The position numbers were made by a program, and so were the translations under genes. The notes under the pieces were generated by a model. The model did no database searches and was not told where the DNA came from. It was given only the letters and a program-made list of their open reading frames with translations. From positions 45,417 through 109,416 of the forward strand of contig FR883869.1 in assembly GCA_000435275.1 (NCBI GenBank): a stretch of 64,000 nt of DNA, written 5' to 3'. Shown here piece by piece: positions 52,414-61,237 of the stretch; within the stretch, counting starts at the first letter, position 1; the number at the start of each line of letters is the position of its first letter. The stretch comes from Clostridium sp. CAG:557. GTDB taxonomy: Bacteria; Bacillota; Clostridia; Oscillospirales; Acutalibacteraceae.

Positions 52414-53208
52414 TTATTTTCCTAACTTCGCTTTTGCCATTTCAAATCTTTCTACAAGCATCTGCATTCTGACTTTGTCTTCATTTGCCATTCTATCATA
52501 AAATTCACATTTATTTTGCAAATACAAAACTTCGAACTCCATCGCCTTTAAAATTCCAGCCTTTAAGCGTTCTGCATCGTCATCATATTTGAATACTATT
52601 TTTCTTGTTTCAAATTTTTGCGCTAAACCTTTCATGTTTTTAATAAAATCGATTGCGTCAAAAGAAATTCCTCCACCAAAACCTACTACAATTCCGGCTG
52701 CTTTGGCTTTTTTAGCAAAAAATTGTGCGGCTTCAAAAACTTCCTCGCCGTTTATCACTTCTCTTGTAAGCCCCATAGATGCCGATAAATCAACTCTTCC
52801 AATTGAAATTGTATTTAAAAAACCTTTGCCTTCTGCTAAAATTTCATCAAAATTTTCCCTGCAAGTCTTCGTCTCGGCATTTATAATCCACTCAACGTCC
52901 GAAACTTCATCGCCGTAAACTTTTTTTGCCGCACCAACAAACTTTTTCATTGCAAATGGAGATTCTATCATTGGCGCCATAATTCCTCTTGCGCCAAGCA
53001 GTTTGCATTGATCTAAATCTCTAACTGCCTCACAACCGCCAATTTTTATGAACAAATTCATGTCTGCACGAGAAACTATCTCGTTTAATTTAACTAACTC
53101 ATCGGTTCTTGAGCCCTCTGCCTCGAACTCCGCTTTTACTGCCAAAACATTGTGTTCATTTTTTAGTTCTTTCAAAATTTCCAACATTTTTTTTTCGATT
53201 CTGTTCAT
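52414..53208 (-). CDS. HpcH/HpaI-type aldolase
   Basis: 264 residues of the HpcH/HpaI (citrate lyase beta/2-oxo-acid aldolase) superfamily. Seen: IVSRADMNLFIKIGGCEAVR, LLGARGIMAPMIESPFAMKK, WIINAETKTCRENFDEIL and SIGRVDLSASMGL, carrying the Glu and Asp metal ligands. Family enzymes form or break C-C bonds with pyruvate-like substrates. Between a thiamine-diphosphate enzyme and a HAD phosphatase in a deoxysugar operon, it may act on or supply a keto-acid for sugar branching; that role is inference. Confidence 0.8.
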   Translation of the reverse strand: MNRIEKKMLEILKELKNEHNVLAVKAEFEAEGSRTDELVKLNEIVSRADMNLFIKIGGCEAVRDLDQCKLLGARGIMAPMIESPFAMKKFVGAAKKVYGDEVSDVEWIINAETKTCRENFDEILAEGKGFLNTISIGRVDLSASMGLTREVINGEEVFEAAQFFAKKAKAAGIVVGFGGGISFDAIDFIKNMKGLAQKFETRKIVFKYDDDAERLKAGILKAMEFEVLYLQNKCEFYDRMANEDKVRMQMLVERFEMAKAKLGK

Positions 53209-53238
53209 AAACTATTATCTCCTTTTTATTCAAAAAAT

Positions 53239-55035
53239 TCAAAATTTATTGCTTTCGTATTCTTCTCGCGACAAAAATGGAAACATATCATCTAGCTGAG
53301 GTGACATAATTTTTCCATCTGGCATAACTTTAGAGGATAACTTGGGTTCAAAATTCTGCGTCGGATCAACTACTGCCTCACAGATTGCAGGCCCATCAAA
53401 ATCTAAAAACGTTTTTATTTTTTCAGCAGCACTCAAAATATCATCTATTTTTACATACTTTAAGCCATAGCATTCTGCCAATTTCTCGCACTCCGGAAAA
53501 CTAATGCCATTCTCTTTAGAAACCCCAATTAGCGGATGAGGCGAAAAAATATTTTTCTGCGTCTGTCTAATTGAGTGGTAGCCGTTATTGTTCAAAATAA
53601 TAATTTTTAAATTCAAATTATTGTGCACAACAGTCTGCAATTCTTGTAAATTCATCTGAAAACTTCCATCGCCATCGATGCAAACAACCCTCTTGCCATC
53701 CAAATTAACAGCCACTCCGATAGCTGCAGGAAAACCGTATCCCATGCTTGCACACCCAGAGTTTGTAAACAATCTTTGGCCTTTTTTCACATTCGCCGCT
53801 TGAAAAGTAATAACACATGCACTACCATTCCCACAAATAATTGGCTCATTTTCAGGCAAAATTTTAAATAAAGTATCAATAAACGCATACGGATTCATCG
53901 GTTTATTTTTTTCATAATACCGTTGCAAACACGCCGGATATTTCTCATCCACCGCTTTACACCATTCGAGCCATTTTTTATGTTCTTTATTTTTGTTCTC
54001 AAACTTCGATTTCAGCAATTTTTCTATAACATCTTTCACATCTGCATGGATCGGCATACCCGGCGTGAGAGTTGGCTTTTGAAGCTCTGCTTTATCTATA
54101 TCGACAATGATTTTGTACGCATTTGGAGCAAAATTTTTATAATTATAACTGATTTGGCGAATGTTTAATCTGCAGCCCAAAGAAATAATCAGATCGCTGT
54201 TCTCAACGACAAAATTACCTCCGCGTGTTCCGACAGTGCTGGGTTTTCCACAAAAAAGCCGATGTTCATTCCACAAAACGTCATGTGCATTCCAAGCTGT
54301 AACGACAGGAATATTCAAATTTTCAATCAATCTCAAAAATTCCTCATAGGCTTGTCCTAAACGAATGCCAGTTCCAGCTATAATTAGGGGGCGTTTTGAC
54401 ATTTTTATCTTTTCTATAATCTCATCAATGGTTCTCTTTTTTATTTTTGGAGCTTCATGCAAAACCATTTCATTTTTACAAAAATGAACCAAATCTTCAG
54501 TCTCTACAACTGACCCTTGCACATCGAGTGGAATATCCAGCCAAACTGGGCCTCCTCGGCCATTTAGTGCGATATACAAAGCTTTTTCTAAATGATATGC
54601 AATTTCATTCGGCTCTGTAATCATTTTTGCATACTTAGTCATGTTTTTTACACAATTGACAATATTAAATTCCTGGTCACCAAGCTGTCTAAGTGGCAAA
54701 TTTGTTGAGCCCACCGTTGTTTCTCGTTTAACTTGCCCTGACAAAACGAACATCGGAATGGAATCCAGCCAACCGCCTAAAATTCCAGTAAGTGCATTAG
54801 TTCCACCAGGTCCGCTCGTTACACAAACTACTGCCAACTTTCCCGAATATCGCGTATACCCCTCTGCCGCAATCGCACAGGCTTGTTCATGATGATTATA
54901 AGTACATTTTAATTTTGGATGATGCCCCAACGCGTCATTCAAGTGCATTGCACCGCCGCCCGTAACGGTAAATACGTCTGTTATGCCATTTTCGCTCAAA
55001 AAATTTGCAATATAATCTGATACTTTTACTTTCAA
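53239..55035 (-). CDS. thiamine-diphosphate enzyme, acetolactate synthase-like (YerE-like)
   Basis: 598 residues with the three acetolactate synthase-type domains: N-terminal Pyr domain with catalytic Glu in YNHHEQACAIAAEGYTR, middle domain (PLIIAGTGIRLGQAYEEFL), and C-terminal PP domain with the thiamine motif beginning CIDGDGSFQMNLQELQTV and ending LNNNGYHSIR. In the yersiniose pathway the homologue YerE transfers a two-carbon unit from pyruvate to C4 of a CDP-4-keto-3,6-dideoxy sugar. Its location among CDP-hexose genes makes the same chemistry likely, but true acetolactate synthases look similar. Confidence 0.85.
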   Translation of the reverse strand: MKVKVSDYIANFLSENGITDVFTVTGGGAMHLNDALGHHPKLKCTYNHHEQACAIAAEGYTRYSGKLAVVCVTSGPGGTNALTGILGGWLDSIPMFVLSGQVKRETTVGSTNLPLRQLGDQEFNIVNCVKNMTKYAKMITEPNEIAYHLEKALYIALNGRGGPVWLDIPLDVQGSVVETEDLVHFCKNEMVLHEAPKIKKRTIDEIIEKIKMSKRPLIIAGTGIRLGQAYEEFLRLIENLNIPVVTAWNAHDVLWNEHRLFCGKPSTVGTRGGNFVVENSDLIISLGCRLNIRQISYNYKNFAPNAYKIIVDIDKAELQKPTLTPGMPIHADVKDVIEKLLKSKFENKNKEHKKWLEWCKAVDEKYPACLQRYYEKNKPMNPYAFIDTLFKILPENEPIICGNGSACVITFQAANVKKGQRLFTNSGCASMGYGFPAAIGVAVNLDGKRVVCIDGDGSFQMNLQELQTVVHNNLNLKIIILNNNGYHSIRQTQKNIFSPHPLIGVSKENGISFPECEKLAECYGLKYVKIDDILSAAEKIKTFLDFDGPAICEAVVDPTQNFEPKLSSKVMPDGKIMSPQLDDMFPFLSREEYESNKF

Positions 55036-55062
55036 AAATCACAACTCCAATTTGCTGATTTT

Positions 55063-55968
55063 TTATTTCTTCTCAATAATTTCTTTAATAGCCTGTTTAA
55101 ATTCATATTTTGGTGCAAAATCAGTGTCATTTTTTAAGGCAGATATGTTCGCAGACAAAAACATCACCTGGCTCTCGCTGTAAGGCTTCAGCCCAAATGT
55201 CAGGCTTACCGAAGGATTTACCACGTCCGCAATGCCTTGAATGTACTCTTTTAATTGCTTTTTTTGTCCGCTTCCCAAGCAATAAACCGCACCATCTTTG
55301 CCTTTTTCTGCAACTTTTATCATAGCATCCGCTGCATCATAACTGTAAAGATAATCCCAAACTTGCTCGCCTGGCGTCAGCCCTGGGCTTTTGCCAGACT
55401 TTAATTCATTTATCACATACGAAACCAACGTTCTGCTGTCGTCACAAGGGCCAAACACGCTAAAAATTCTAACCCAAATATGCTTTAAGTCCAAGTTCTG
55501 CGCATAAACTCGACTCATTTGCCCAGCAGATAACTTAGCTGCTCCATAAAGTGTAAATGGCTTTGTACATGTGTTTTCATCAGCTGGCTCAAAAAAATGT
55601 CCATACTCTGCCTGAGAACCCGCTCCTACAAACACTTTGCAATTTAAACTTTTTGCCAGATTAACTGCATCCAAAGTATATTTAACGTTACTAAACTGTA
55701 AGTCAACCTCATTCCGCGCGTCACCAAACGTGCCATTCCACGCAAAATGATAAAATGCATCAAATCTACCGCTCAGTTTGCTTTTTAAGTCAAGCAAATT
55801 TGAAATGTCGCACTCAATCACATGCAGATTCTCACGATTTTTCAAATTTTTAATATTGCTGGAATTTGGTCTGCAAATTGCATAAACTTCGCAGTCACTT
55901 TTTGTCAAAATGTCAGTCAATGCAACACCTATCGTACCGGTAGGACCAGTTATAATCACTCTTTTCAT
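55063..55968 (-). CDS. NAD(P)-dependent sugar epimerase/reductase (extended SDR)
   Basis: 301 residues. Nucleotide loop RVIITGPTGTIGVAL, VFVGAGSQAEYGHFFEPADE, catalytic Tyr-Lys in FTLYGAAKLSAGQMSR, and IWVRIFSVFGPCDDSRTLVS. This matches sugar-nucleotide reductases of the RfbJ/YerF type rather than dehydratases, since dehydratase marks are lacking. In the operon it would reduce the keto group left after branching or deoxygenation. Exact reaction unproven. Confidence 0.85.
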   Translation of the reverse strand: MKRVIITGPTGTIGVALTDILTKSDCEVYAICRPNSSNIKNLKNRENLHVIECDISNLLDLKSKLSGRFDAFYHFAWNGTFGDARNEVDLQFSNVKYTLDAVNLAKSLNCKVFVGAGSQAEYGHFFEPADENTCTKPFTLYGAAKLSAGQMSRVYAQNLDLKHIWVRIFSVFGPCDDSRTLVSYVINELKSGKSPGLTPGEQVWDYLYSYDAADAMIKVAEKGKDGAVYCLGSGQKKQLKEYIQGIADVVNPSVSLTFGLKPYSESQVMFLSANISALKNDTDFAPKYEFKQAIKEIIEKK

Positions 55969-55982
55969 CTCAACAAATCTCC

Positions 55983-56369
55983 TTATTTAAAAGCCCAAAA
56001 TTTGTTCATTAAAAAATTTAGTGGAATTGTAATAACTAAAGTAACAACCGGCGCAACTACCTCCGAAACGCTAAAATATTGAACCATCACGAAAAGCAAA
56101 ACCGTTGACAGCAAAAAAGTTGAGCCGTAAGACAAAAAAGTTTTTATGAGTGGCTTTAAATGCCCTTTCTGAGTCTTTTTGAATACATACTTATTATTCC
56201 AATAATAGGAATTTAATACGCTCACAACAAAGCCAACTGTGTTGGCTATTAAATAATTTACCCCCAAAAAATACAGCAAATAATACATTCCAAGTGAAAT
56301 CAGTGTATTCGAAATACCAACCAGCCCGAACTTTATAAATTGTTTAATTGTCGCCATTAAATTGCTCAT
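55983..56369 (-). CDS. GtrA-family membrane protein
   Basis: 128 residues with four helices (KFGLVGISNTLISLGMYYLL, LIANTVGFVVSVLNSYYWNN, FLLSTVLLFVMVQYF, VVTLVITIPLNFLMNKFWAF). Typical GtrA marks are FGLVGISNT near the start and SYYWNNKYVFKK after helix 2. GtrA proteins are thought to flip undecaprenyl-phosphate sugars made by GtrB-like enzymes; the matching GtrB-like gene ends the operon. The start is the ATG at 56369 behind AAAGGTG. Confidence 0.9.
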   Translation of the reverse strand: MSNLMATIKQFIKFGLVGISNTLISLGMYYLLYFLGVNYLIANTVGFVVSVLNSYYWNNKYVFKKTQKGHLKPLIKTFLSYGSTFLLSTVLLFVMVQYFSVSEVVAPVVTLVITIPLNFLMNKFWAFK

Positions 56370-56406
56370 AAATCGCACCTTTTTATATAAATGTTGACCA
56401 CTTTTC

Positions 56407-57744
56407 TTAATTTAATCCGTCTATGATTGTTTTTGCCATATAATCAATCATTTCTTCGGTCATGCCCGGATAAACTCCGATCCAAAAAGTATCCCTCATA
56501 ATTCTGTCAGTATTTTTTAAATCTCCGACAATTCTATACCCCTCGCCAGACTTTCTTAGCTTGTCAAAGCAAGGGTGTTTTGTAAGATTTCCGGCAAACA
56601 GCATTCTTGTCTGGACTCCGTGCTCCTCAACATATCTCACGAGTGCGTTTCGGTCTACGCCCTCTTTGCAAGTAATTAAAAAGCCAAACCAGCTTGGATT
56701 TGAATTTTTTGCAGCTTCTGGCAAAATTAATTTATTCGACACAATTTCTAAAGCTTTTTTCAAGCGCACAAAATTATACTTTCTACGCTCCACAAAACTC
56801 GGAAATTTCTCAAGCTGAGCGCAGCCAATCGCCGCTTGCATATCGGTAGCTTTCAAGTTATAGCCAAAATGAGAGTAAACATATTTATGGTCGTAGCCCA
56901 GCGGTAACTCGCCGTACTGCTTGTCGAAACGGTGTTGACACATATTGTCAAATCCGGACTTGCAAATACAATCTCTGCCCCAGTCGCGCATAGAACGCAT
57001 TATTTTTGCCAAAAGTGGGTTACTTGTGTAAACCGCACCGCCTTCACCCATCGTCATGTGATGAGGTGGATAAAAACTGGATGTTCCGATATCGCCGATC
57101 GAACCGGTAAATTTTTCCTTTCCATCAATAGTGTACTTAGAGCCAAACGCGTCACAATTATCCTCAATCAACCACAAATTATTTCTATTACAAAAATCTT
57201 TTACCGCTTTCAAATCAAAAGGATTCCCCAAAGTATGCGCAAGCATAACCGCTTTTGTCTTGTTCGAAAGTGCTTTTTCCAGCTGCCACACATCTATGTT
57301 ATACTGCGGAATTGTCACGTCCACAAAAACAGGCACGGCGCCAAACTGAATTATCGGCGTCACCGTTGTAGGGAATCCTGCTGCTACCGTAATGACCTCA
57401 TCGCCGCGTTTTATTGCTCTTTCGTTCAAAAGCGGTGACGTCAATGTCATAAACGCCAATAAATTCGCCGATGAACCAGAATTCACAAGCGCACAAAATT
57501 TCACTCCTAAATATTTCGCAAACTCTTCTTCAAATTTATCTGTATAACGCCCAGAAGTCAACCAAAACTCCAGTGCGCTATCAACTAGATTTACCATTTC
57601 TCTACTGTCATACACGCGTTTTGCATATGATATTTTGGGGTTATTTTTATCAAAATTTTCTGAATTATGATAAGTTTTGCAATAAGCATCCACCAAATCC
57701 AAAATTTTTTCTCTTGCCTGTTGTTCTGTCATATTCAAAAACAT
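56407..57744 (-). CDS. rfbH: CDP-4-dehydro-6-deoxyglucose 3-dehydrase (E1, RfbH)
   Basis: PMP- and [2Fe-2S]-dependent enzyme that removes the 3-hydroxyl of CDP-4-keto-6-deoxyglucose on the way to 3,6-dideoxyhexoses. 445 residues. Aminotransferase fold, but the PLP-binding Lys is replaced by His228 in SFYPPHHMTMGEGG, which is diagnostic of E1. Cysteines 197, 259, 261 and 269 follow the E1 cluster spacing (C...C-x-C-x7-C), in NCDAFGS and DCICKSGFDNMC. The gene for its electron donor E3 (RfbI/AscD) is not in the window. Confidence 0.95.
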   Translation of the reverse strand: MFLNMTEQQAREKILDLVDAYCKTYHNSENFDKNNPKISYAKRVYDSREMVNLVDSALEFWLTSGRYTDKFEEEFAKYLGVKFCALVNSGSSANLLAFMTLTSPLLNERAIKRGDEVITVAAGFPTTVTPIIQFGAVPVFVDVTIPQYNIDVWQLEKALSNKTKAVMLAHTLGNPFDLKAVKDFCNRNNLWLIEDNCDAFGSKYTIDGKEKFTGSIGDIGTSSFYPPHHMTMGEGGAVYTSNPLLAKIMRSMRDWGRDCICKSGFDNMCQHRFDKQYGELPLGYDHKYVYSHFGYNLKATDMQAAIGCAQLEKFPSFVERRKYNFVRLKKALEIVSNKLILPEAAKNSNPSWFGFLITCKEGVDRNALVRYVEEHGVQTRMLFAGNLTKHPCFDKLRKSGEGYRIVGDLKNTDRIMRDTFWIGVYPGMTEEMIDYMAKTIIDGLN

Positions 57745-57754
57745 AAAAAAGCTC

Positions 57755-58822
57755 CTATTTACTCAAAAATTCATAAATTTGATCGTCCATAGCCTCAGAA
57801 ACATTGCCCTTTTCAATATAAACTTTCATCCAAGCAACTGTCTTTTCAACCGCTGTTTCTATATTCCATTTGGGTTTCCAGCCAAAAGTTTTTTTCAATT
57901 TAGAGCAGTCCAATTTTAAAAAATTCGCTTCATGAGGCCCATTCACTTGCTTTACTTCTGCCTTTAAGCCACGTCCCCATTTTTTGCAAAACAATTTTAC
58001 TAGTTCTCCGGTTGTAATACAGTCACATTCGTCCGGTCCAATATTATAATACCCAGAAAATTGGGAGTTTTTATACTGCATTTCTGCTATCATTAAATAT
58101 GCATAAAGCGGCTCCAATACATGCTGATACGGCCTTGTTGACGCTGGATTTCTGATAATTATATCTTCGTTTTTCTCAATCGCCCTAACGCAGTCCGGAA
58201 TTATTCTGTCATTGGCAAAATCCCCTCCTCCGATGACATTTCCAGCCCTCGCAGTAGAAATTGCAGTGTGATTATCGCTAAAAAATGATGATTTATAACT
58301 ATGCGTAACCAATTCTGAACAAGATTTTGAATTTGAATATGGGTCAAAACCATCAAGAGGCTCGTTTTCTCGATATCCCCATTCCCACTCATTATTTTTA
58401 TAAACTTTGTCTGTCGTAACATTAAGGAATGACTTTGTCGTCGCAGAAGTTCTAATACATTCCAAAATATTTACTGTTCCCATCACATTAGTTTCATATG
58501 TATAGCGCGGATTTTTGTAGCTGTCACGAACAATAGGCTGCGCTGCCAGATGAAAAGCAACTTCTGGATTTGCGTTCTCAAAAGCAACTTTTAACGCATT
58601 AAAATCTCTGATGTCCCCAATCACTGAATTCATCTTTGATTTTATATCAGTCAACTCAAAAAGGTTCGGATTAGTTGGAGGTAAAAGCGAATATCCGGTA
58701 ACAATCGCGCCGGAATTTATGAGCATTTTGCATAGCCAAGTGCCCTTAAATCCAGTGTGTCCCGTTACAAAAACTTTTTTCCCATTATAAAAATTCAAAT
58801 TCATAGACAAATTTAAATTCAC
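57755..58822 (-). CDS. rfbG: CDP-glucose 4,6-dehydratase
   Basis: Converts CDP-glucose to CDP-4-keto-6-deoxyglucose with bound NAD. About 355 residues: NGKKVFVTGHTGFKGTWLCK (Rossmann loop), FHLAAQPIVRDSYKNPRYTY, LNVTTDKVYKNNEWEWGYRE, DPYSNSKSCSELVTHSYK with the Tyr-x3-Lys pair, and STARAGNVIGGGDFANDRII. The GTG at 58822 overlaps the rfbF stop as GTGA, implying coupled translation; an ATG at 58804 is the alternative start, and farther ATGs lie inside rfbF. Confidence 0.95.
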   Translation of the reverse strand: MNLNLSMNLNFYNGKKVFVTGHTGFKGTWLCKMLINSGAIVTGYSLLPPTNPNLFELTDIKSKMNSVIGDIRDFNALKVAFENANPEVAFHLAAQPIVRDSYKNPRYTYETNVMGTVNILECIRTSATTKSFLNVTTDKVYKNNEWEWGYRENEPLDGFDPYSNSKSCSELVTHSYKSSFFSDNHTAISTARAGNVIGGGDFANDRIIPDCVRAIEKNEDIIIRNPASTRPYQHVLEPLYAYLMIAEMQYKNSQFSGYYNIGPDECDCITTGELVKLFCKKWGRGLKAEVKQVNGPHEANFLKLDCSKLKKTFGWKPKWNIETAVEKTVAWMKVYIEKGNVSEAMDDQIYEFLSK

Positions 58823-59595
58823 CAAACTTTCCATGGAGCCTTGCCCGTTGCCCACATTTCTTCTAGCTGACATTTATCTCTTTGAGTATCCATGCACTGC
58901 CAAAAACCTTTGTGTCGAAAGGCTTTTAACTCGCTCATTTTTGCAACCGTTTCGAGTGGTTCCTGTTCAAAAACAGTAGCGTCATTCTCTATAAAATCAA
59001 AAATTTGCGGATTTAAAACCATAAATCCACCGTTTATAACGCTACCATCGTCGTGTTTTTTCTCTCTAAACGACCGAATTGTATTTTCTTTCTCATCAAT
59101 GTCCAAAACGCCAAATCTTTGACCAACATTAACTGCCGTCATTGTCGCGATTTTTCCGTGAGATCTATGAAATTCAACGAGTTTTGATATATTCACATCC
59201 GAAACGCCATCTCCGTACGTCAACATAAAAGGTTCATTTCCAATATATTTTTGTACACGCTTAATTCGTCCACCTGTCATCGTATTAAGGCCGGTGTCCA
59301 CCAAAGTAATTTTCCACGGTTCAGCAAAATTATTATGTAAAATCATATCATTATTATTTGCAAAGTCAAAAGTAACATCACTCGAGTGCAAATAATAATT
59401 AGCAAAATATTCCTTTATCATGTGCGCTTTATAGCCACAGCAAATCACAAACTCGTTATAATTATACTGCGAATATAGCTTCATTATATGCCAAAGAATC
59501 GGCTTGCCGCCTATTTCTATCATCGGTTTCGGTCTTAAATGACTTTCTTCTGAAATTCTTGTACCAAAACCGCCTGCCAAAAGCACAACTTTCAT
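58819..59595 (-). CDS. rfbF: glucose-1-phosphate cytidylyltransferase
   Basis: Makes CDP-glucose from CTP and glucose-1-phosphate, the first step of CDP-deoxysugar synthesis. 258 residues: MKVVLLAGGFGTRISEESHL, RPKPMIEIGGKPILWHIMKL, YSQYNYNEFVICCGYKAHMI, FMLTYGDGVSDVNI and VINGGFMVLNPQIFDFIEND. First gene of the operon, with a TATAAT promoter and AAGGAGG site. galU, also using glucose-1-phosphate, lies 2.2 kb away on the other strand. Confidence 0.97.
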   Translation of the reverse strand: MKVVLLAGGFGTRISEESHLRPKPMIEIGGKPILWHIMKLYSQYNYNEFVICCGYKAHMIKEYFANYYLHSSDVTFDFANNNDMILHNNFAEPWKITLVDTGLNTMTGGRIKRVQKYIGNEPFMLTYGDGVSDVNISKLVEFHRSHGKIATMTAVNVGQRFGVLDIDEKENTIRSFREKKHDDGSVINGGFMVLNPQIFDFIENDATVFEQEPLETVAKMSELKAFRHKGFWQCMDTQRDKCQLEEMWATGKAPWKVW

Positions 59596-59621
59596 ATAAA
59601 GCCTCCTTTTTTTAATAAAAC

Positions 59622-59650
59622 ATTATACCACACAAAATAATTATTTTCCA
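59622..59650 (-). promoter_or_regulatory. extended -10 promoter of the CDP-sugar operon
   Basis: On the minus strand TGGAAA, 17 nt, TATAAT, preceded by TGG (extended -10 TGnTATAAT). About 27 nt before the rfbF start; no other good promoter occurs until the terminator at 50682. Confidence 0.7.
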
Positions 59651-59744
59651 GAACAAAAAACGACAAACATAATCTGACTGACAAATATTTTAATAGTTAT
59701 TTATCATAAAAAGTCAAAATATAAGACTTTCATGTGTGTAAAAT

Positions 59745-60611
59745 TCACACCAGCCCATTCTCGTACAAAAAATTTGTCAATATTGCAAACTGTTCTAAAG
59801 TCAAATTTTCTGCCCTGCTTTTTAAGTCAATTTCCAACTCATCAAAGGCTTGTAAAAGTGTTTCTTTGGGCAAGTTTAAATTGTTGCTCAATGCGTTAAT
59901 TACAGTCTTTCTTCTCTGCAAAAAAGACACTTTTATAATTCTGAATAATAATTTTTCATTAAAGACTTCGCAAGCCGGATTTTTTCTTATGTTCAGCCTA
60001 ATTACCGATGAATCAACCTTTGGAGCAGGTAAGAAACTTCCGCTTTTTACAAAAAACAAAATTTCTGGTTCTGCATAATAATTCACTGCCAAGCTTATAC
60101 TTCCGGATTTTCTGTTACCAGCTCCGGCACAAATTTTCTGCGCAACCTCTTTTTGAACCATAACCGTAATAGCCTTTAAATTCAGCCGTTCCTCAAGCAA
60201 TTTCATTAAAATCGGTGACGTTATATAATATGGTAAATTTGCGCAAAAAACTACATTCATCCCAAAGAATTCTTCGCTTAGCAGTTTTTTTAAATCCATT
60301 TGCATTACGTCGTTATTAATAATTTTTACATTTTCAAATTCGGACAGAGTTTCATTTAAAACAGGAAGTAAGCGCTTATCAAGTTCGACTGCAACTACTT
60401 TTTTTGCTCTTTTAGCCAACTCGCAAGTCAAGACTCCTATGCCCGGCCCAACTTCTAATACACCAGTATTTTCTTCTATTCCACACGACTCTGCCATTTT
60501 AGGGCACACGCTCGGATTTATCAAAAAATTTTGTCCCAAAGTTTTAGAAAAATTAAAACCATATTTTGTCAACATACGTTTTATTGTTCCAATATCCGAT
60601 AATTTATCCAT
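59745..60611 (-). CDS. rsmA: 16S rRNA dimethyladenosine transferase RsmA (KsgA)
   Basis: Dimethylates two adjacent adenines in the last helix of 16S rRNA, a late 30S assembly checkpoint. 288 residues: TKYGFNFSKTLGQNFLINP, SAM motif GVLEVGPGIGVLTCELAKRA, VVAVELDKRLLPVL, catalytic FCANLPYYITSPILMKLL, VMVQKEVAQKI, FLPAPKVDSSVI and FLQRRKTVINAL. Complete, on its own between two oppositely oriented transcripts. Confidence 0.97.
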   Translation of the reverse strand: MDKLSDIGTIKRMLTKYGFNFSKTLGQNFLINPSVCPKMAESCGIEENTGVLEVGPGIGVLTCELAKRAKKVVAVELDKRLLPVLNETLSEFENVKIINNDVMQMDLKKLLSEEFFGMNVVFCANLPYYITSPILMKLLEERLNLKAITVMVQKEVAQKICAGAGNRKSGSISLAVNYYAEPEILFFVKSGSFLPAPKVDSSVIRLNIRKNPACEVFNEKLLFRIIKVSFLQRRKTVINALSNNLNLPKETLLQAFDELEIDLKSRAENLTLEQFAILTNFLYENGLV

Positions 60612-60678
60612 ATTTTCTCCTATTCTTTTTAATATTGCTTTTTTAGTATAACATAATCTAGCTTAAAAACAAAAGAGT

Positions 60679-60707
60679 TTGATTCTTACAGAAAAATATT
60701 TTATAAT
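60679..60707 (+). promoter_or_regulatory. sigma-A promoter of the dCMP deaminase gene
   Basis: TTGATT and a consensus TATAAT are separated by 17 nt; the start codon lies 28 nt downstream behind AAAGGAGA. Confidence 0.75.
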
Positions 60708-60734
60708 AAATTCATCTAAAGGAGACTTTTTATT

Positions 60735-61223
60735 ATGAATAGAATCAATAAAGAAAATTATTATTTGGACATTGCTCAAACTGTTTTGGAGCGCGGAACC
60801 TGTTTAAGACGAAATTTTGGGGCTATCATTGTTAATAACGACCAAATAATCTCTTCTGGATACACCGGAGCTCCCAGAGGTCGAAAAAATTGCATGGATA
60901 TTGGCAAATGCACTCGCGAAGTTTTACAAATTCCTCGTGGAGAACGTTACGAATTATGCCGTTCTGTTCATGCAGAGGCTAATGCTATTATTCACGCCGC
61001 CAGAAACGATATGCTTGGTGCAACTTTATATCTTGTTGGAAAAGAAGCTGATTCGGGCGAATATGTCAAAAATACCTGCTCTTGCGCTATGTGTAAAAGA
61101 CTAATTATAAATGCGGGAATTAAATTTGTTGTCGTTCGCATTGACAAAACCAAATTTGGAATAATAGATGTAAATAACTGGGTTGAAGAAGATGAATCAT
61201 TAGTTGGAAAAAAAGGTTACTAA
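60735..61223 (+). CDS. dCMP deaminase family protein (ComEB-like)
   Basis: 162-residue zinc deaminase, expected to turn dCMP into dUMP for thymidylate synthesis. Zinc and catalytic residues: His79-Ala-Glu81 in SVHAEANAIIHAAR and the CxxC pair Cys117/Cys120 in TCSCAMCKRLIINAG (the usual Pro before the first Cys is Ser). Also GTCLRRNFGAIIVNNDQIIS and GYTGAPRGRKNC, typical of dCMP deaminases. Followed after 14 nt by a membrane protein gene. Confidence 0.92.
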   Translation: MNRINKENYYLDIAQTVLERGTCLRRNFGAIIVNNDQIISSGYTGAPRGRKNCMDIGKCTREVLQIPRGERYELCRSVHAEANAIIHAARNDMLGATLYLVGKEADSGEYVKNTCSCAMCKRLIINAGIKFVVVRIDKTKFGIIDVNNWVEEDESLVGKKGY

Positions 61224-61237
61224 ATAGGAGATTTTTT

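Noticed and set aside
59710..59728. AAAGTC...GACTTT stem after rsmA
   Set aside because: Only six pairs with a nine-nucleotide AT loop; too weak to list as a terminator.
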